DNA of 49,925 nt from CALBZH01 sp964538515 (GTDB taxonomy: Bacteria; Desulfobacterota; Syntrophobacteria; Syntrophobacterales; Syntrophobacteraceae): contig CAZIEW010000037.1 in assembly GCA_964538515.1 (NCBI GenBank), forward strand, positions 1 through 49,925. The letters run 5' to 3'. The position numbers and the translations under genes were made by a program. Below, piece by piece: positions 33,745-41,273 of this stretch. Within the stretch, counting starts at the first letter, position 1. Every line of letters begins with the position of its first letter. Under the pieces are notes generated by a model, which had not been told where the DNA came from, ran no database searches, and saw only the letters and a list, made by a program, of their open reading frames with translations.

Positions 33745-35298
33745 TTACAGGGGGATGTTGCCGTGCTTTTTCGCCGGCCGGGCTTCCCGCTTGGTGCACA
33801 GCACTTCGAAGGCCTCGATCAGGCGCGGCCGGGTTTCGCTCGGCAGGATGACTCCGTCGATGTAGCCACGCGAGGCGGCAATGTACGGGTTGTAGAGGAG
33901 GTTGCGGTACTCGTCGATCTTCTCCTGCCGCTTGGCCTTGGGGTCCGCCGCTTCCTGGATGTCCTTGCGGAAGATGATGTTCGCGGCCCCTTCGGCCCCC
34001 ATGACGGCGATTTCAGCGGTCGGCCACGCCAAGACGAGGTCGGCCCCGAGGTCCTTGGAGCACATGGCCAGGTACGATCCGCCGTAGTCCTTGCGGCAGA
34101 TCAGGGTGATTTTGGGGACGGTGGCTTCGGAATAGCACCAGAGGAGCTTTGCGCCGTGTCGGATGATGCCGCCCATTTCCTGTTGCTTTCCGGGCAAGTA
34201 ACCAGGCACATCCGGAAGCGTCAGCATGGGGATGTTGAACGCGTCGCAGAATCGGATGAATCGCGTGGCCTTGTCGGAGGAGTCGATGTCGAGGCAGCCG
34301 GCCAGGAACTTGGGCTGGTTGGCGATGATGCCGATGGTGCGCCCGTTCATGCGCCCGAGTCCCACGATCATGTTCTGGGCGTAGTTTTCATGGACTTCCA
34401 TGAAATCGCCATGGTCCACGAGGGAGCGGATGACATCCAGCATGTCGTAGGAGCCCATGGGATTGTCCGGAAGGATGGAATCCAGGGCCGGATCCACGCG
34501 GGTTGCCGGATCGGTTGCCGGCAGGACGGGGGGATCTTCCATATTGTTGTCGGGAAGAAAGGAAAGAAGCCGCTTGACCTCTTCGATGCAGTGAGCATCG
34601 CTCTCGCACGCGAACTGGGCGACACCGCTCTTGGAGGCGTGGGTCATGGCACCACCCAGCTCCTCTTGGGTGACGACCTCACCGAGGACAGACTTGATGA
34701 CATCAGGCCCCGTGATGAACATGTAGCTGGTGTTCTTCACCATGAAGACATAGTCGGTCATGGCCGGGGAGTAAACCGCGCCGCCCGCGCAGGGCCCCAT
34801 GATGGCGGAAATCTGGGGGATGACTCCGGAGGCGATGGCGTTGCGATAGAAGATCTGGCCGTAACCCGACAGAGCGTCCACGCCCTCCTGGATGCGGGCT
34901 CCGCCGGAGTCGTTGAAGCCCACCAGGGGTTTTCCCGTTTTCAGGGCCATGTCCATGACCTTGCAGATCTTCTTGGCGTGCATCTCACCCAGGGTTCCCG
35001 CCCTGGCGGTAAAATCCTGGGAAAAGGCGAAGACGTCGCGTCCGTTGACTTTGCCGTACCCGGTGATCACGCCGTCGGCCGGGATATCCACCTTGTCCAG
35101 GCCGAAAAGGGTCCCGCGGTGCCGGACGAAAATGTCCATCTCCCGAAAGGTCCCCGGATCGAAGAAGTGATCCAGCCGCTCGCGCGCCGTCATCTTGCCG
35201 CGCTCATGCTGCGTGGCCACGGCCTTCGCGCCTCCCATCTCCTTGATCTTCGCTTCTTTCTGTTTAAATGCTTCAATCTTGTCGGCTACGACTCCCAT
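33745..35298 (-). CDS. Acyl-CoA carboxyltransferase (12S subunit of methylmalonyl-CoA transcarboxylase type)
   Basis: A 517-residue carboxyltransferase of the PccB/MmdA/12S family. Signature phrases include GKMTARERLDHFFDPGTF, FNDSGGARIQEGV, the oxyanion-hole GPCAGGAVYSPA, and in the second half PGYLPGKQQEMGGIIRHGAKLL and CSKDLGADLVLAWPTAEIAVMGAEGAA. It transfers carboxyl between biotin and propionyl-CoA. No biotin carboxylase gene is adjacent, so the carboxyl donor is likely oxaloacetate through the fused 5S-biotin protein. GGGGAG precedes the ATG at 35296-35298. Confidence 0.9.
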   Translation of the reverse strand: MGVVADKIEAFKQKEAKIKEMGGAKAVATQHERGKMTARERLDHFFDPGTFREMDIFVRHRGTLFGLDKVDIPADGVITGYGKVNGRDVFAFSQDFTARAGTLGEMHAKKICKVMDMALKTGKPLVGFNDSGGARIQEGVDALSGYGQIFYRNAIASGVIPQISAIMGPCAGGAVYSPAMTDYVFMVKNTSYMFITGPDVIKSVLGEVVTQEELGGAMTHASKSGVAQFACESDAHCIEEVKRLLSFLPDNNMEDPPVLPATDPATRVDPALDSILPDNPMGSYDMLDVIRSLVDHGDFMEVHENYAQNMIVGLGRMNGRTIGIIANQPKFLAGCLDIDSSDKATRFIRFCDAFNIPMLTLPDVPGYLPGKQQEMGGIIRHGAKLLWCYSEATVPKITLICRKDYGGSYLAMCSKDLGADLVLAWPTAEIAVMGAEGAANIIFRKDIQEAADPKAKRQEKIDEYRNLLYNPYIAASRGYIDGVILPSETRPRLIEAFEVLCTKREARPAKKHGNIPL

Positions 35299-35341
35299 TG
35301 AGCTCCCCTTTTTGGAATTCCCTTGGCGCTAGGCGCGACGA

Positions 35342-35629
35342 TTAATAGTAGAAGAAGACCCGATGCCGTGCCGGTGCGCGAAGAAGTGCGTCGATTTTGG
35401 CCTGGACCTCCTTGCGCTCGTTGTTGTCTTCCCAGGACTTCCAGGCTTCGAGGCTGTCCCAGGTCGCAATCACAATGGTGGTGTTGGGATCGTCCACTTC
35501 GCGCAGGGTTTCCCCGGAGATGTAGCCTCTAACTTTCATGGCGCGGGAGCGCAGCTCCATGAGAAGGCGGTTGAGCTCGAGCTCGTTGCCGGGTATCGCC
35601 TTTCTTTCGATGATGACCTTGATCGCCAT
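35342..35629 (-). CDS. Antibiotic biosynthesis monooxygenase (ABM)-domain protein
   Basis: A 95-residue ferredoxin-like alpha/beta barrel protein: MAIKVIIERKAIPGNELELN, then MKVRGYISGETLREVDDPNTT and the closing IATWDSLEAWKSWEDNNERK. Members include monooxygenases and haem-degrading enzymes, but many small ones have no known activity. It lies 43 bp before the carboxyltransferase gene on the same strand and has AAGGA before the ATG at 35627-35629. In anaerobes its link to the carboxyltransferase genes is puzzling; no catalytic residue can be identified. Confidence 0.75.
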   Translation of the reverse strand: MAIKVIIERKAIPGNELELNRLLMELRSRAMKVRGYISGETLREVDDPNTTIVIATWDSLEAWKSWEDNNERKEVQAKIDALLRAPARHRVFFYY

Positions 35630-35772
35630 GGTGATGATTCCTTTCCTGCTGATGCAGCCTCGCGCCGGACCGGGTGCGCCGCCTGTAGGGCCGGTGTCCT
35701 CGCTCCGGCGCGGCTGCTCATGCTTTCAGACGCTTAGTACAGCTCCCCAGAATAAAGCGACCATTGCCGGGG

Positions 35773-35844
35773 TCGTCATTCCCGCAAGTTTTTGGCGGGA
35801 ATCCAACAGAAAATCCTGGATGCCCGCCTTCGCGGGCATGACGG
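35773..35844. repeat. Intergenic inverted repeat (CGTCATTCCCGC family)
   Basis: Ends CGTCATTCCCGC (35774-35785) and GCGGGCATGACG (35832-35843) face each other, with internal GGCGGGAATCCA and TGGATGCCCGCC. This is a widespread proteobacterial intergenic repeat. It lies between mdh and the ABM gene and may form a hairpin in the transcript. Confidence 0.75.
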
Positions 35845-35895
35845 TTGGTTATCGGACACCCTTTGTGTGGCCCCGTACTTAGGGGACAACCACCC

Positions 35896-36831
35896 TCAGA
35901 CCTTCAGCTCTTTCACGAGGTCGCGGACGGCCTGGACGGATCGGTCGAAAGCGGCCTTCTCGTCCGCGGTCATTTGGATCTCGACCACTTTCTCGACGCC
36001 GTTCGCGCCCAACATCGCAGGCACGCCCACAAAATAGCCGCCGACGCCGTATTCCTTATCGCAGTAAGCCGCGCAGGGCAGGATCCGCTTCTGGTCTTTC
36101 AGGATCGCCGAAGCCATCTGGACAGCCGACGCAGACGGAGCGAAGAAGGCGCTGCCGGTCTTGAGCAGGTTCACGATCTCGCCGCCGCCCTTGCGGGTGC
36201 GGTCGACCAGCGCTTCGATGCGCTCGGCGGACATCAGATCCGGAATGGGAATGCCGGAAACCGTCGTGTAGCGGGGCAGCGGAACCATGGTGTCGCCGTG
36301 GCCGCCGAGCACAAACGCCTGGATGTCCTTGACCGACACGCCGAGCTCCATGGCAATGAAAGCGCGGAAGCGGGCCGAATCCAGGACGCCGGCCATGCCG
36401 ATCACGCGGTTGGTCGGGAAGCCGCTCACCTTGTGAGCCACGTACACCATGGCATCCAGGGGGTTCGAAACGATGATCAGGAAAGCGTTGGGGGAGTACT
36501 TGCAGATCTGCGAGGTGACTTCCTTGACGATCCCGGTGTTGATGTTCATGAGGTCGTCGCGGCTCATGCCGGGCTTGCGAGCGATGCCGGCCGTGATGAT
36601 CACCAGGTCGGAATTGGCGGTGTCGGCGTAGTCGTTGGTTCCGATCACGTTGACGTCAAACCCTTCGACCGGGGCAGCTTGCAGGAGATCGAGCCCCTTG
36701 CCCTGGGGCATTCCTTCGATGATGTCGATCAGGACCACGTCCGCCAGCTCCTTGGCTGCAATCCAATGCGCCGAAGTAGCCCCGACGAAACCGCCTCCAA
36801 CCACCGTGATTTTCTTTCTCTTGAGCGACAT
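35896..36831 (-). CDS. mdh: Malate dehydrogenase (NAD, LDH-like type)
   Basis: A 311-residue NAD-dependent dehydrogenase of the LDH-like malate dehydrogenase group: Rossmann motif VVGGGFVGATSAHW, IIEGMPQGKGLDLLQAAP (acidic residue selects NAD), IARKPGMSRDDLM substrate loop, VSNPLDAM and the catalytic histidine in GGHGDTMVPL. The substrate-loop arginines fit malate/oxaloacetate rather than lactate. The start at 36829-36831 has GGGAGGA eight bases upstream; an open frame to 36933 adds nothing conserved. It heads the metabolic block and would supply oxaloacetate for the transcarboxylase. Confidence 0.93.
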   Translation of the reverse strand: MSLKRKKITVVGGGFVGATSAHWIAAKELADVVLIDIIEGMPQGKGLDLLQAAPVEGFDVNVIGTNDYADTANSDLVIITAGIARKPGMSRDDLMNINTGIVKEVTSQICKYSPNAFLIIVSNPLDAMVYVAHKVSGFPTNRVIGMAGVLDSARFRAFIAMELGVSVKDIQAFVLGGHGDTMVPLPRYTTVSGIPIPDLMSAERIEALVDRTRKGGGEIVNLLKTGSAFFAPSASAVQMASAILKDQKRILPCAAYCDKEYGVGGYFVGVPAMLGANGVEKVVEIQMTADEKAAFDRSVQAVRDLVKELKV

Positions 36832-37050
36832 GATGCAGATCCTCCCTTTCGATGTGTAGGCCAAACAACAAGTTGCCAACGTCTCTGCGGCATCCTGAAG
36901 CCCTGATCCCACGGATGCCGATTTCAAAATCATAAACCAAGGTCATTCGCTTATACGGGATTGCGGCAAGGGGAGAAATCCGAGTGCTTCTGATTTTGAT
37001 GTCAGGAATCTTTTGTTGGTTTGTAATGGAATTTCTTACACGGCGACCGG

Positions 37051-37689
37051 TCAGATTTCGACCAGCCCGTTTTGGATGGCGAAGCGGGATAGCTCCGTGT
37101 TGTTGCGAAGGTTTAATTTTTTGAGCAGGCGAAAACGGTACGTGTCCACTGTCTTTGTGCTGATGTTATAGGATTCCGCGATCTCACGCGTGGTTTGCCC
37201 CATGGCAAGGCGGCGCAGCACCTGGATTTCACGGTTGGAGAGCGAATCGAGAAGGGATCGCCCGGGGGCGCCCTTGGCAACGTGCAGCGCGAGGAGCTCC
37301 GCCGCCGAGTCGGTCAAATACCGGCTGCCCGAATGGACTTTGCGGATGGCGGCAACCAGCTGCTCGGGGGCCGAGCGCTTGGTGATGTAGCCCATGGCCC
37401 CGGCACTGAACACTCGAATCACGTACTGCTCTTCCTCGTGCATGGTCAGGACAAGGACGGGGAGCTTCGGATTGCTCGCCTGCAGCTGCGTGATGACTTC
37501 CAATCCATCCAGGCCGGGCATGGAGATGTCCACCACGACGACATCCGGCGACGTTTCTCCGGTCTTCTTGATCGCCTCCCGGCCGTCGGACGCCTCGGCA
37601 ACGACCTGGATGTCGCCGCTCTCTTCGATGATGCGGGCCAGCCCCGCTCGAACAATGCTGTGATCATCCGCCAAAAGAACCCGGATCAT
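37051..37689 (-). CDS. NarL/FixJ-type response regulator
   Basis: A 212-residue response regulator with receiver (D54 acceptor, K104) and a LuxR-type DNA-binding domain (SLSNREIQVLRRLAMGQTTREIAE, STKTVDTYRFRLLKKLNL). It overlaps the kinase stop by 4 bp (ATGA at 37686-37689), so the two are translationally coupled. Its own stop is 220 bp before the mdh start on the same strand. It might therefore regulate the metabolic block, but no target site is visible. Confidence 0.92.
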   Translation of the reverse strand: MIRVLLADDHSIVRAGLARIIEESGDIQVVAEASDGREAIKKTGETSPDVVVVDISMPGLDGLEVITQLQASNPKLPVLVLTMHEEEQYVIRVFSAGAMGYITKRSAPEQLVAAIRKVHSGSRYLTDSAAELLALHVAKGAPGRSLLDSLSNREIQVLRRLAMGQTTREIAESYNISTKTVDTYRFRLLKKLNLRNNTELSRFAIQNGLVEI

Positions 37690-39743
37690 GCGACCACTCC
37701 CGGCTTGCCATAGACGGGAAGCGTGCAGCGAACCGTGGTTCCCTTTTCGGGCTCCGACTGAATCTCCAGCGTCCCCCCAGCCAGGCTCGCCCGCTCACGC
37801 ATCCCGGCCAGTCCCACGCACTCCGATTCGGCGAGGTCTCGCACACTGAACCCGCGGCCGTTATCCGTCACGGTAATGGTCAGCACCTCCTCTCCGCCTT
37901 CCAGGGAGACCTCCGCGTGGGTGGCAGACGAATGGCGCACCACGTTCGTCAACGCCTCCTGGGTGATCCGATAGGCAGCTGTGGCAACGAGATCGTCCAC
38001 TTTCGGAAACGCCCCGTGGTCCAGGATGATGGCGATGCCGGAGCGCTTTTCCAGGTCCGTCGTGTACCACTCGAGGGCCGGAATGAGCCCCAGGTCGTCC
38101 AGGACGCTCGGCCGAAGGCGCAGCGCGATGGAGCGCACCTCGTCGATGGTCTTTTCGATCATGGAGCACATGGTGCCGGCACGATTCGACGCCCACTCGT
38201 CGGACTCTTTCAGGTGCTTCATCATCCAGACGGCATCCATGCGGAGCGCGGTCAAAACCTGCCCCAGCTCGTCGTGGAGCTCCCGGGCAATGGCGGCTCG
38301 CTCCTTTTCCTGACTGGCCATGATGCTTCCCGACAACCGGCGGAGCTGGACCTGGGCCTTTTTGAGCTCTGTGATGTCGGTCGCGATGCCGCAGGTTCCG
38401 GTGGCGACACCGTGCTCGTCATAGAGCGGAAACTTGACCGAAAGGTAAGTGTGCATGCCGTCCCGATGGGGGAAATGCTCCTCCACCTGGGTCGGCCTCC
38501 CTTCGGCCAGAACATGCAGGTCGTTTGTCCTGAACTGGTCCGCGAGGGGCAGAGGAAAAATCTCGTGGTCCGATCTGCCAAGGACCTCCTCCCGGCGGAC
38601 ATCGAACAGCTCCTCGAATCGGGCGTTCACCAGCGTGTAGTTGCCGTCCACGTCCTTGTGGTAGACGACGGCCGGCGTGTACTGCAGGATACCGGAGATC
38701 TCGCGCGTCCTGTCGCGCACCTGGCGCTCCAGCTCCTTCGAGTAACGGCTGAGCTCATCGCGGGCGCGCTTGAGCTCCATTTCCGCCTTTTTGCGCTCCG
38801 ACAAATCCCTGGCTACGCAGACGCTGCCGATGGTCTCCCCACGCTCATCTCTTAACTGGCTAATGGAAATATCCATGGGAACAATGCTGCCATCCTTTTT
38901 CTTCATCAAGATTTCGTACTCGCGCACCACCCCGTCCCGACGCAGCCTGTCGAGCATCCTGCCCAGCTCGGCCTGGTCCGCGTAGAGATCAAACGAGCTC
39001 TTCCCCGCCAGCTCCTCCGGATAATACCCATAGATTTCAACGGCTCGCCGATTCCAGAGGATGAACCTGCCCTGCCGGTCCACGATGCCGATGGCATCGA
39101 CGGAGTTCTCGATGACATTGGCGAGGTATTCCTTGGTTCGTTTCAGCTCGTCTTGGGCCCGCTTGCGCTCCTCGACCTCACTTTTCAGCATCCGGTTGGC
39201 CGCCTGGAGCTCATGGGCGCTCTTTTCGATGCACCGCTCGAGCTGGTCGTGAAACCGCTTCCGACTCCCCCGCGACTGGCTTCGGTCGGTTACATCGCGG
39301 ATGATGAGAAGCACTAAGTCCTTGCCTTTCAGAGAGAATGGGAGACTGGTCACATCGACACTCAGGACGGTGCCGTCCCGACGCTGCAGGATCCGCTCGG
39401 GCCAGAAGAGCCCACTCTCCGATGAGAGGAAGTGGGCGCCCGCGGCACCGCCGGACTCATCATAAAAAAGCCGGCTGAGGTCACCCTTTAGAATCTCTTC
39501 CCGCTCATAGCCGCACAGAGCACAGGCCGCAGGGTTCACATCCACGCAATGCCCCTGCCCATCCAGAACGAACATGGCACCCCTCGCGTTGTCAAAGACG
39601 GTGTGCAGGGGCTCGGCATCGCTCTTCGCAAGGTCTCGCGCTTCCCCATACCAGGTCGCACGAGCTTCCAGCTCGCTGACACGCGCGCGAAGCCTTGCCA
39701 GCTCGTCCGTCAACGGATCGCTATGCCGCAAGGGTCTGTCCAT
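37686..39743 (-). CDS. Cytoplasmic multi-PAS histidine kinase (HisKA_3)
   Basis: A 685-residue kinase with no membrane segment. It has a coiled coil near the N-terminus, three PAS domains (starting near residues 45, 210 and 360), and the HisKA_3/HATPase core with ARELHDELGQVLTALRMDAVW and DNGRGFSVRDL plus GLAGMRERASLAGG. This is the NarX/DegS group, partner of NarL-type regulators. The start ATG at 39741-39743 is chosen because the upstream open frame to 39845 is non-conserved. No haem or flavin ligand residue is obvious, so the signal is unknown. Confidence 0.9.
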   Translation of the reverse strand: MDRPLRHSDPLTDELARLRARVSELEARATWYGEARDLAKSDAEPLHTVFDNARGAMFVLDGQGHCVDVNPAACALCGYEREEILKGDLSRLFYDESGGAAGAHFLSSESGLFWPERILQRRDGTVLSVDVTSLPFSLKGKDLVLLIIRDVTDRSQSRGSRKRFHDQLERCIEKSAHELQAANRMLKSEVEERKRAQDELKRTKEYLANVIENSVDAIGIVDRQGRFILWNRRAVEIYGYYPEELAGKSSFDLYADQAELGRMLDRLRRDGVVREYEILMKKKDGSIVPMDISISQLRDERGETIGSVCVARDLSERKKAEMELKRARDELSRYSKELERQVRDRTREISGILQYTPAVVYHKDVDGNYTLVNARFEELFDVRREEVLGRSDHEIFPLPLADQFRTNDLHVLAEGRPTQVEEHFPHRDGMHTYLSVKFPLYDEHGVATGTCGIATDITELKKAQVQLRRLSGSIMASQEKERAAIARELHDELGQVLTALRMDAVWMMKHLKESDEWASNRAGTMCSMIEKTIDEVRSIALRLRPSVLDDLGLIPALEWYTTDLEKRSGIAIILDHGAFPKVDDLVATAAYRITQEALTNVVRHSSATHAEVSLEGGEEVLTITVTDNGRGFSVRDLAESECVGLAGMRERASLAGGTLEIQSEPEKGTTVRCTLPVYGKPGVVA

Positions 39744-39995
39744 ACGCTTTCTCTCGATTGCCGATGCGAGCGTGTCTCGCCTCGGGATGAAGCTTTTACC
39801 ATCATTCCCTTTGCAAAAGGACCCTCTCAAGCTGCTCCTATACATTATCAGAAACGGGATGGATATGAGTGAGTGACTGATTTGCGTGTCGGGAATTTTC
39901 CTACCCCGACGTTCTCAAGCCAGGAACCAGTTCAGTCTGCCCGTCAAATGCCGATAAAAGACATCAATAGAGAAGACGCCACCAGGTGATCCTAT

Positions 39996-40107
39996 CTAGT
40001 GCTCCGTCAACGTTGTTTCGCAAGCTACACCCCCTTTTTGATTCCCCCGTCGAGGGGGTTTGGGGGGTGTTCTCTTGCCCGGCAAAACCTCTTTGACGGA
40101 GCACTAG
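39996..40107. mobile_element. 112 bp MITE-like element with perfect 15-base terminal inverted repeats
   Basis: CTAGTGCTCCGTCAA (39996-40010) and TTGACGGAGCACTAG (40093-40107) are perfect inverted ends. The CTAG outermost bases may be a target duplication, leaving 11-base ends. Internally there are nested complementary segments: ACACCCCC with GGGGGGTGT, and CCCCCGTCGAGGGGG. No ORF is present. It would need a transposase from elsewhere. It lies in the 527 bp gap between the kinase gene and the small zinc-ribbon gene. Confidence 0.75.
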
Positions 40108-40270
40108 CTCGTGACCTGCGCGACATTCCGGCAGCAATCGGGCACTCGATGACAAGTGAAGAAACGGTGTGCTCTGCTGTTTTCCGAGGACATCCGAACC
40201 GCGGGCTTTCGAGTCGGAGATAGGGCGCCGGCCGATAGCCACATTCGAAAAAGAAAGGAAAGGAAGAGAA

Positions 40271-40540
40271 ATGAAACTGGACAAGCTCTACCACAAGTGT
40301 GGCCACCCGATCCTGGTGATCCGTCGACCTGTCGGACCGGCCGAGCAAACCCTTTTTGTAGACGGTGAAAACTCGTTTCTCCTGGGAAAAGACGGCTCCC
40401 AGAAACCCAATGTCATCGAGCGTTGCCCGGCATGCACAGGCTATATCAAGATGGAGAAGCTCGTGTCCGTCAGGCCGGAAATGATCGAGCAGAAGGGATC
40501 CACTGGGTATATCCCTGCGAAGTTCACCCCCTCGGCATAG
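40271..40540 (+). CDS. Small zinc-ribbon-like protein
   Basis: An 89-residue protein with C10, H12, C52 and C55 (HKCGHP and RCPAC), a possible one-metal site. I recognise no family. The start at 40271 has a strong AGGAAAGGAAGAG upstream; the open frame from 40169 is not supported. The sequence is short but well formed, and the ribosome site makes it a credible gene. It is convergent with the PpnP-like gene across a hairpin. Confidence 0.65.
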   Translation: MKLDKLYHKCGHPILVIRRPVGPAEQTLFVDGENSFLLGKDGSQKPNVIERCPACTGYIKMEKLVSVRPEMIEQKGSTGYIPAKFTPSA

Positions 40541-40563
40541 GCCGGGGCAAGTGGGTCGATACC

Positions 40564-40617
40564 CCCCTTTCACGCTCCCGATCGATCTTTGCCCGATCGA
40601 GAGCGTGAGCAGAGGGG
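40564..40617. terminator. Bidirectional hairpin between convergent genes
   Basis: CACGCTCCCGATCG (40571-40584) pairs with CGATCGAGAGCGTG (40594-40607) with one mismatch, extended by CCCC/GGGG outer bases. It sits between the stops of two convergent genes. No U-tract is seen, so termination is inferred from position and symmetry. Confidence 0.65.
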
Positions 40618-40639
40618 CTGGCTTTAAAGGCTGATCCTT

Positions 40640-40969
40640 CTACTTCACGAAGGAGCAGCAGTAATCCGTCAGCGTCTTCACCTTGAGGCTGAACTTCGCC
40701 TGAGCCGGTACCTCGAACACTTCCCCGCCCTTCAGCGTCTTCCAGCCACTTTCGCCGGGAAGAAGCACATCCAGGTCCCCGGAGAGGATTTCCATGATTT
40801 CCTTGTCCGCCGTGCTGAACTCATAGTCGCCCGGAAGCATGATCCCCAGCGTCTTTCTGGAGCCGTCCGAAAAAACGATCGTGCGGCTGGTCACACCACC
40901 ATCGAAATAGACATTTGCCCTTTTCACTACCGTTACGTTGTTGAACTCGGTCACCTGCGATCCTTTCAT
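40640..40969 (-). CDS. ppnP: Pyrimidine/purine nucleoside phosphorylase (PpnP, DUF1255)
   Basis: A 109-residue cupin. It has the family pattern NNVTVVKRANVYFDGGVTSRTI, LGIMLPGDYEFSTADKEIMEI, PGESGWKTL and the end segment FKVPAQAKFSLKV-like (FEVPAQAKFSLKV). E. coli PpnP is 94 residues, so this copy is slightly longer at its N-terminus. The enzyme splits nucleosides to base and ribose-1-phosphate. It appears monocistronic. Confidence 0.88.
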   Translation of the reverse strand: MKGSQVTEFNNVTVVKRANVYFDGGVTSRTIVFSDGSRKTLGIMLPGDYEFSTADKEIMEILSGDLDVLLPGESGWKTLKGGEVFEVPAQAKFSLKVKTLTDYCCSFVK

Positions 40970-41012
40970 TGTGGCACGGTCCTGAGCTACACCCGCAACT
41001 TCTCCATAGGTA

Positions 41013-41246
41013 CAGGTCGGGATTTTATCCCGAAGGGCCGCGGGTCAAGGATGTCGGGTTGAAAACCCGACCTTCAGCTATGCGACGATACACACGCTTG
41101 CCCATAGTTATTGGGAAGTTACCTACACTCGGAGTAACTTCTCAATAAGAGCAGGTCGGGATTCCATCCCGACGCCCTGGCTGTGGCTGTCGGGTTGGAA
41201 ACCCGACCTACAGCCCCGTCATTACCCGAGCTTATTGGGAAGTTAC
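41013..41246. repeat. Cluster of REP-like intergenic repeats
   Basis: Two kinds alternate. Kind A: AGGTCGGGATTTTATCCCGA ... GTCGGGTTGAAAACCCGACC (41014-41072), repeated with small changes at 41153-41210. Kind B: TTATTGGGAAGTTAC (41108-41122) facing GTAACTTCTCAATAA (41134-41148) as a hairpin with one mismatch, with a further copy of the left arm at 41232-41246. Further AGTTACC and CACTCGG pieces run to 41270. There is no spacer regularity, so this is not a CRISPR array. Confidence 0.75.
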
Positions 41247-41273
41247 CACTCGGAGAAGTTACCTGCACTCGGT

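Noticed and set aside
33454..35301. A 615-codon frame antisense to the 12S carboxyltransferase
   Set aside because: It is the mirror of a well-conserved gene and has no recognisable domain.
36940..36990. Promoter for mdh with TATAAG on the minus strand
   Set aside because: The -10 is good but I find no acceptable -35 at the right distance, so I leave it unassigned.
41013..41270. CRISPR array
   Set aside because: Repeats are palindromic, of two types, unevenly spaced and differ in sequence; there are no spacers of constant length or cas genes.
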